Of a stretch of 32,541 bases of DNA, positions 31,373 to 32,541 are shown piece by piece. Origin of the DNA: an uncultured Chitinophagales bacterium (GTDB lineage Bacteria; Bacteroidota; Bacteroidia; Chitinophagales; JAHDHT01); assembly GCA_938023075.1 (NCBI GenBank), contig CALHDG010000072.1:1-32541 (forward strand). The letters are read 5' to 3'. The notes under the pieces were generated by a model. That model saw only the letters and a list, made by a program, of their open reading frames with translations. It was not told where the DNA came from and ran no database searches. A program made the translations under genes and the position numbers. Positions within the stretch are counted from its first letter, which is position 1; the number at the start of each line of letters is the position of its first letter.

Positions 31373-31512
31373 TTTTGATTATCAAAAATTCATACTTCAA
31401 CTCCTGAAGTGTTCAGCGGATAGTTTGAGTAGGTCTTTTTGTTATCTAAGTCACTGGTTTCGGGTTAAAAATACATTCCGAGATTATTCATTTAACAGAA
31501 AACATATACACT
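31373..31512 (+). promoter_or_regulatory. metH 5' leader, probably structured
   Basis: CTGAA-gtg-TTCAG forms a perfect short hairpin (around 31406-31418), enclosed by ACTC and GAGT. Further on TCGG and CCGA can pair around ttaaaaatacat. In the dead copy one base of this second stem is changed but still pairs as G-U. The first 80 bases are identical between the two copies. I could not match it to a cobalamin, SAM, SAH or folate riboswitch by eye. Confidence 0.45.
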
Positions 31513-32541
31513 ATGATGCTTTTACAAAAGTTAGTACAACAACGTATTTTGGTTTTAGATGGGGCGATGGGTAGCCTTATTCAAGGGTATGATTTAACGG
31601 AAAAAGATTTTCGGGGGGAGCTGTTTAAAGATCATCCGCAAGATTTGAAGGGCAACAACGATTTGTTGTCGGTTACTCGACCGGATGTGATTAAAGAAAT
31701 TCACGCAAAGTACCTGGAGGTTGGTGCGGATATTATTGAGACCAATACTTTTTCGGGGACGACCATTGCGCAGGCAGATTACCAATTGGAAAAAGCAGTT
31801 TACCAAATTAATTATGAATCGGCGAAAATTGCGAAGGAGATTGCGCAGGAATACACGCAAAAAAATCCGGATAAGCCACGCTTTGTGGCGGGTGCTTTAG
31901 GGCCTACCAATCGAACGGCTTCGCTTTCGCCTGATGTCAATAATCCGGGTTATCGGGCGGTTACTTTTAATGAATTAGCGGATGCTTATTTTCAACAAAC
32001 GAAAGGTTTGGTTGAGGGGGGTGCGGATATTTTATTGGTCGAAACCATATTTGATACTTTGAATGCTAAGGCGGCTTTGTTTGCTATGCAAAGTTATTTG
32101 CAGCAAGTGGGTAAAGATATTCCGATTATGATTTCAGGTACGATTACCGATGCGAGCGGTAGAACTTTAAGTGGACAAACAGTAGAGGCTTTTTGGATTT
32201 CGGTGAAGCATAGCAATCCGTTTTCGGTGGGTTTAAATTGTGCTTTGGGGGCGGAAGAAATGCGTCCGTATATTGAAACGCTGCATCAAAAAGCCAACTG
32301 TTTTGTGAGTGCTTATCCTAATGCAGGTTTGCCAAACGAGATGGGCGAGTACGATGAGTCGCCCGAAATGATGGCGAGTTGGATTGAAGATTTTGTGTCG
32401 AACGGATTTTTAAATGTGGTGGGCGGTTGTTGTGGCAGCACGCCCGATCATATTCAAGCCATTGCGGAAGTAGCGGCAAAATATGAAAAGCGAACGCCGA
32501 GCGAAAAAACAATTTACTCGCAGCTTTCGGGTTTAGAACCT
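31513..32541 (+). CDS. metH: Methionine synthase, homocysteine-binding module (partial)
   Basis: 343 codons to the right edge, still open. It is the N-terminal Hcy S-methyltransferase domain of cobalamin-dependent methionine synthase: [14 protein letters not shown] (11-24), [11 protein letters not shown], and the zinc thiolates GLNCALG (C243) and GGCCGST (C306, C307). The enzyme moves a methyl group from methyl-cobalamin to homocysteine. In many Bacteroidota this module is a separate protein of about 340 residues, with the pterin, cobalamin and reactivation modules in the next gene; the edge falls just at that junction, so split or full-length cannot be told. The start may be either of the two adjacent ATG codons (31513 or 31516). 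Confidence 0.92.
   Translation, partial: MMLLQKLVQQRILVLDGAMGSLIQGYDLTEKDFRGELFKDHPQDLKGNNDLLSVTRPDVIKEIHAKYLEVGADIIETNTFSGTTIAQADYQLEKAVYQINYESAKIAKEIAQEYTQKNPDKPRFVAGALGPTNRTASLSPDVNNPGYRAVTFNELADAYFQQTKGLVEGGADILLVETIFDTLNAKAALFAMQSYLQQVGKDIPIMISGTITDASGRTLSGQTVEAFWISVKHSNPFSVGLNCALGAEEMRPYIETLHQKANCFVSAYPNAGLPNEMGEYDESPEMMASWIEDFVSNGFLNVVGGCCGSTPDHIQAIAEVAAKYEKRTPSEKTIYSQLSGLEP

Larger units (their letters stand above)
30896..31512. other. 617-bp region upstream of metH
   Basis: It holds the hairpin at 30933-30957, family A copy 5, the metH promoter box and a leader of about 140 bases. I see no gene. Confidence 0.6.

Noticed and set aside
31373-31512. Cobalamin riboswitch before metH
   Set aside because: agtcactgg resembles part of one conserved box, but the B12 box and the long core are missing and the leader is too short.

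Overview
The window is AT-rich chromosomal DNA of a member of the Bacteroidota. The evidence is a gliding-motility/type IX secretion (T9SS) type B sorting domain on one protein, a type A sorting domain remnant behind another, promoter boxes of the TAnnTTTG type, little sign of Shine-Dalgarno sites, several TTG/GTG starts, and typical family members (DUF547 lipoprotein, AAA_14/DUF4143 ATPase, TPR histidine kinase, paired M16 peptidases, a methionine synthase beginning with the homocysteine module). I cannot name the genus.

Layout. 1-2575 (minus) is the N-terminal 858 residues of a giant secreted protein: signal peptide, calcium-type repeats, beta-helix, then about 7.5 tandem Cys-containing modules running off the left edge. 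3130-5425 holds a membrane glycosyltransferase and a cyclic-nucleotide-domain/AlbA_2 regulator, converging on a TPR histidine kinase (5577-7496). 8336-9470 holds a His-rich repeat lipoprotein and a small conserved protein. 9576-13900 is a tight operon of catalytic M16 peptidase, non-catalytic M16 partner and a T9SS-exported protein. 13908-15135 has a paiB 3' remnant, a small membrane ORF and a TlpA-like thioredoxin. 15506-19751 (minus) has a sugar dehydrogenase/cytochrome-type protein whose sorting domain is cut off by an in-frame stop, a GNAT acetyltransferase, and a secreted protein whose signal peptide is split by a small mobile element. 19962-25806 holds a DUF547 lipoprotein, an AAA_14/DUF4143 ATPase, a fatty acid desaturase and a membrane sulfatase-family enzyme. 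25807-28809 is a graveyard: a duplicated and dead metH 5' end, nested repeats, and two decayed DUF433/DUF5615 toxin-antitoxin pairs. 28810-30895 has two lipoproteins and an Lgt-like membrane protein. metH proper begins at 31513 and runs off the right edge.

The strongest signal beyond the genes is the density of small non-autonomous repeats. (A) A hairpin element present five times, with conserved flanks and a stem that covaries between copies. (B) A roughly 105-110 bp long-hairpin element present three times, one copy flanked by an 8-bp direct repeat inside a signal peptide. (C) A 157-bp element with imperfect terminal inverted repeats, plus a half copy. (D) A 223-bp element with 18-bp terminal inverted repeats, a 5-bp direct repeat and two internal 20-bp dyads. 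(E) Short covarying palindromes of the form nCTCC-nnn-GGAGn. (G) A 438-bp TIR-bounded insertion that carries B and E copies. No transposase is present in the window, so all would have to be mobilised in trans.
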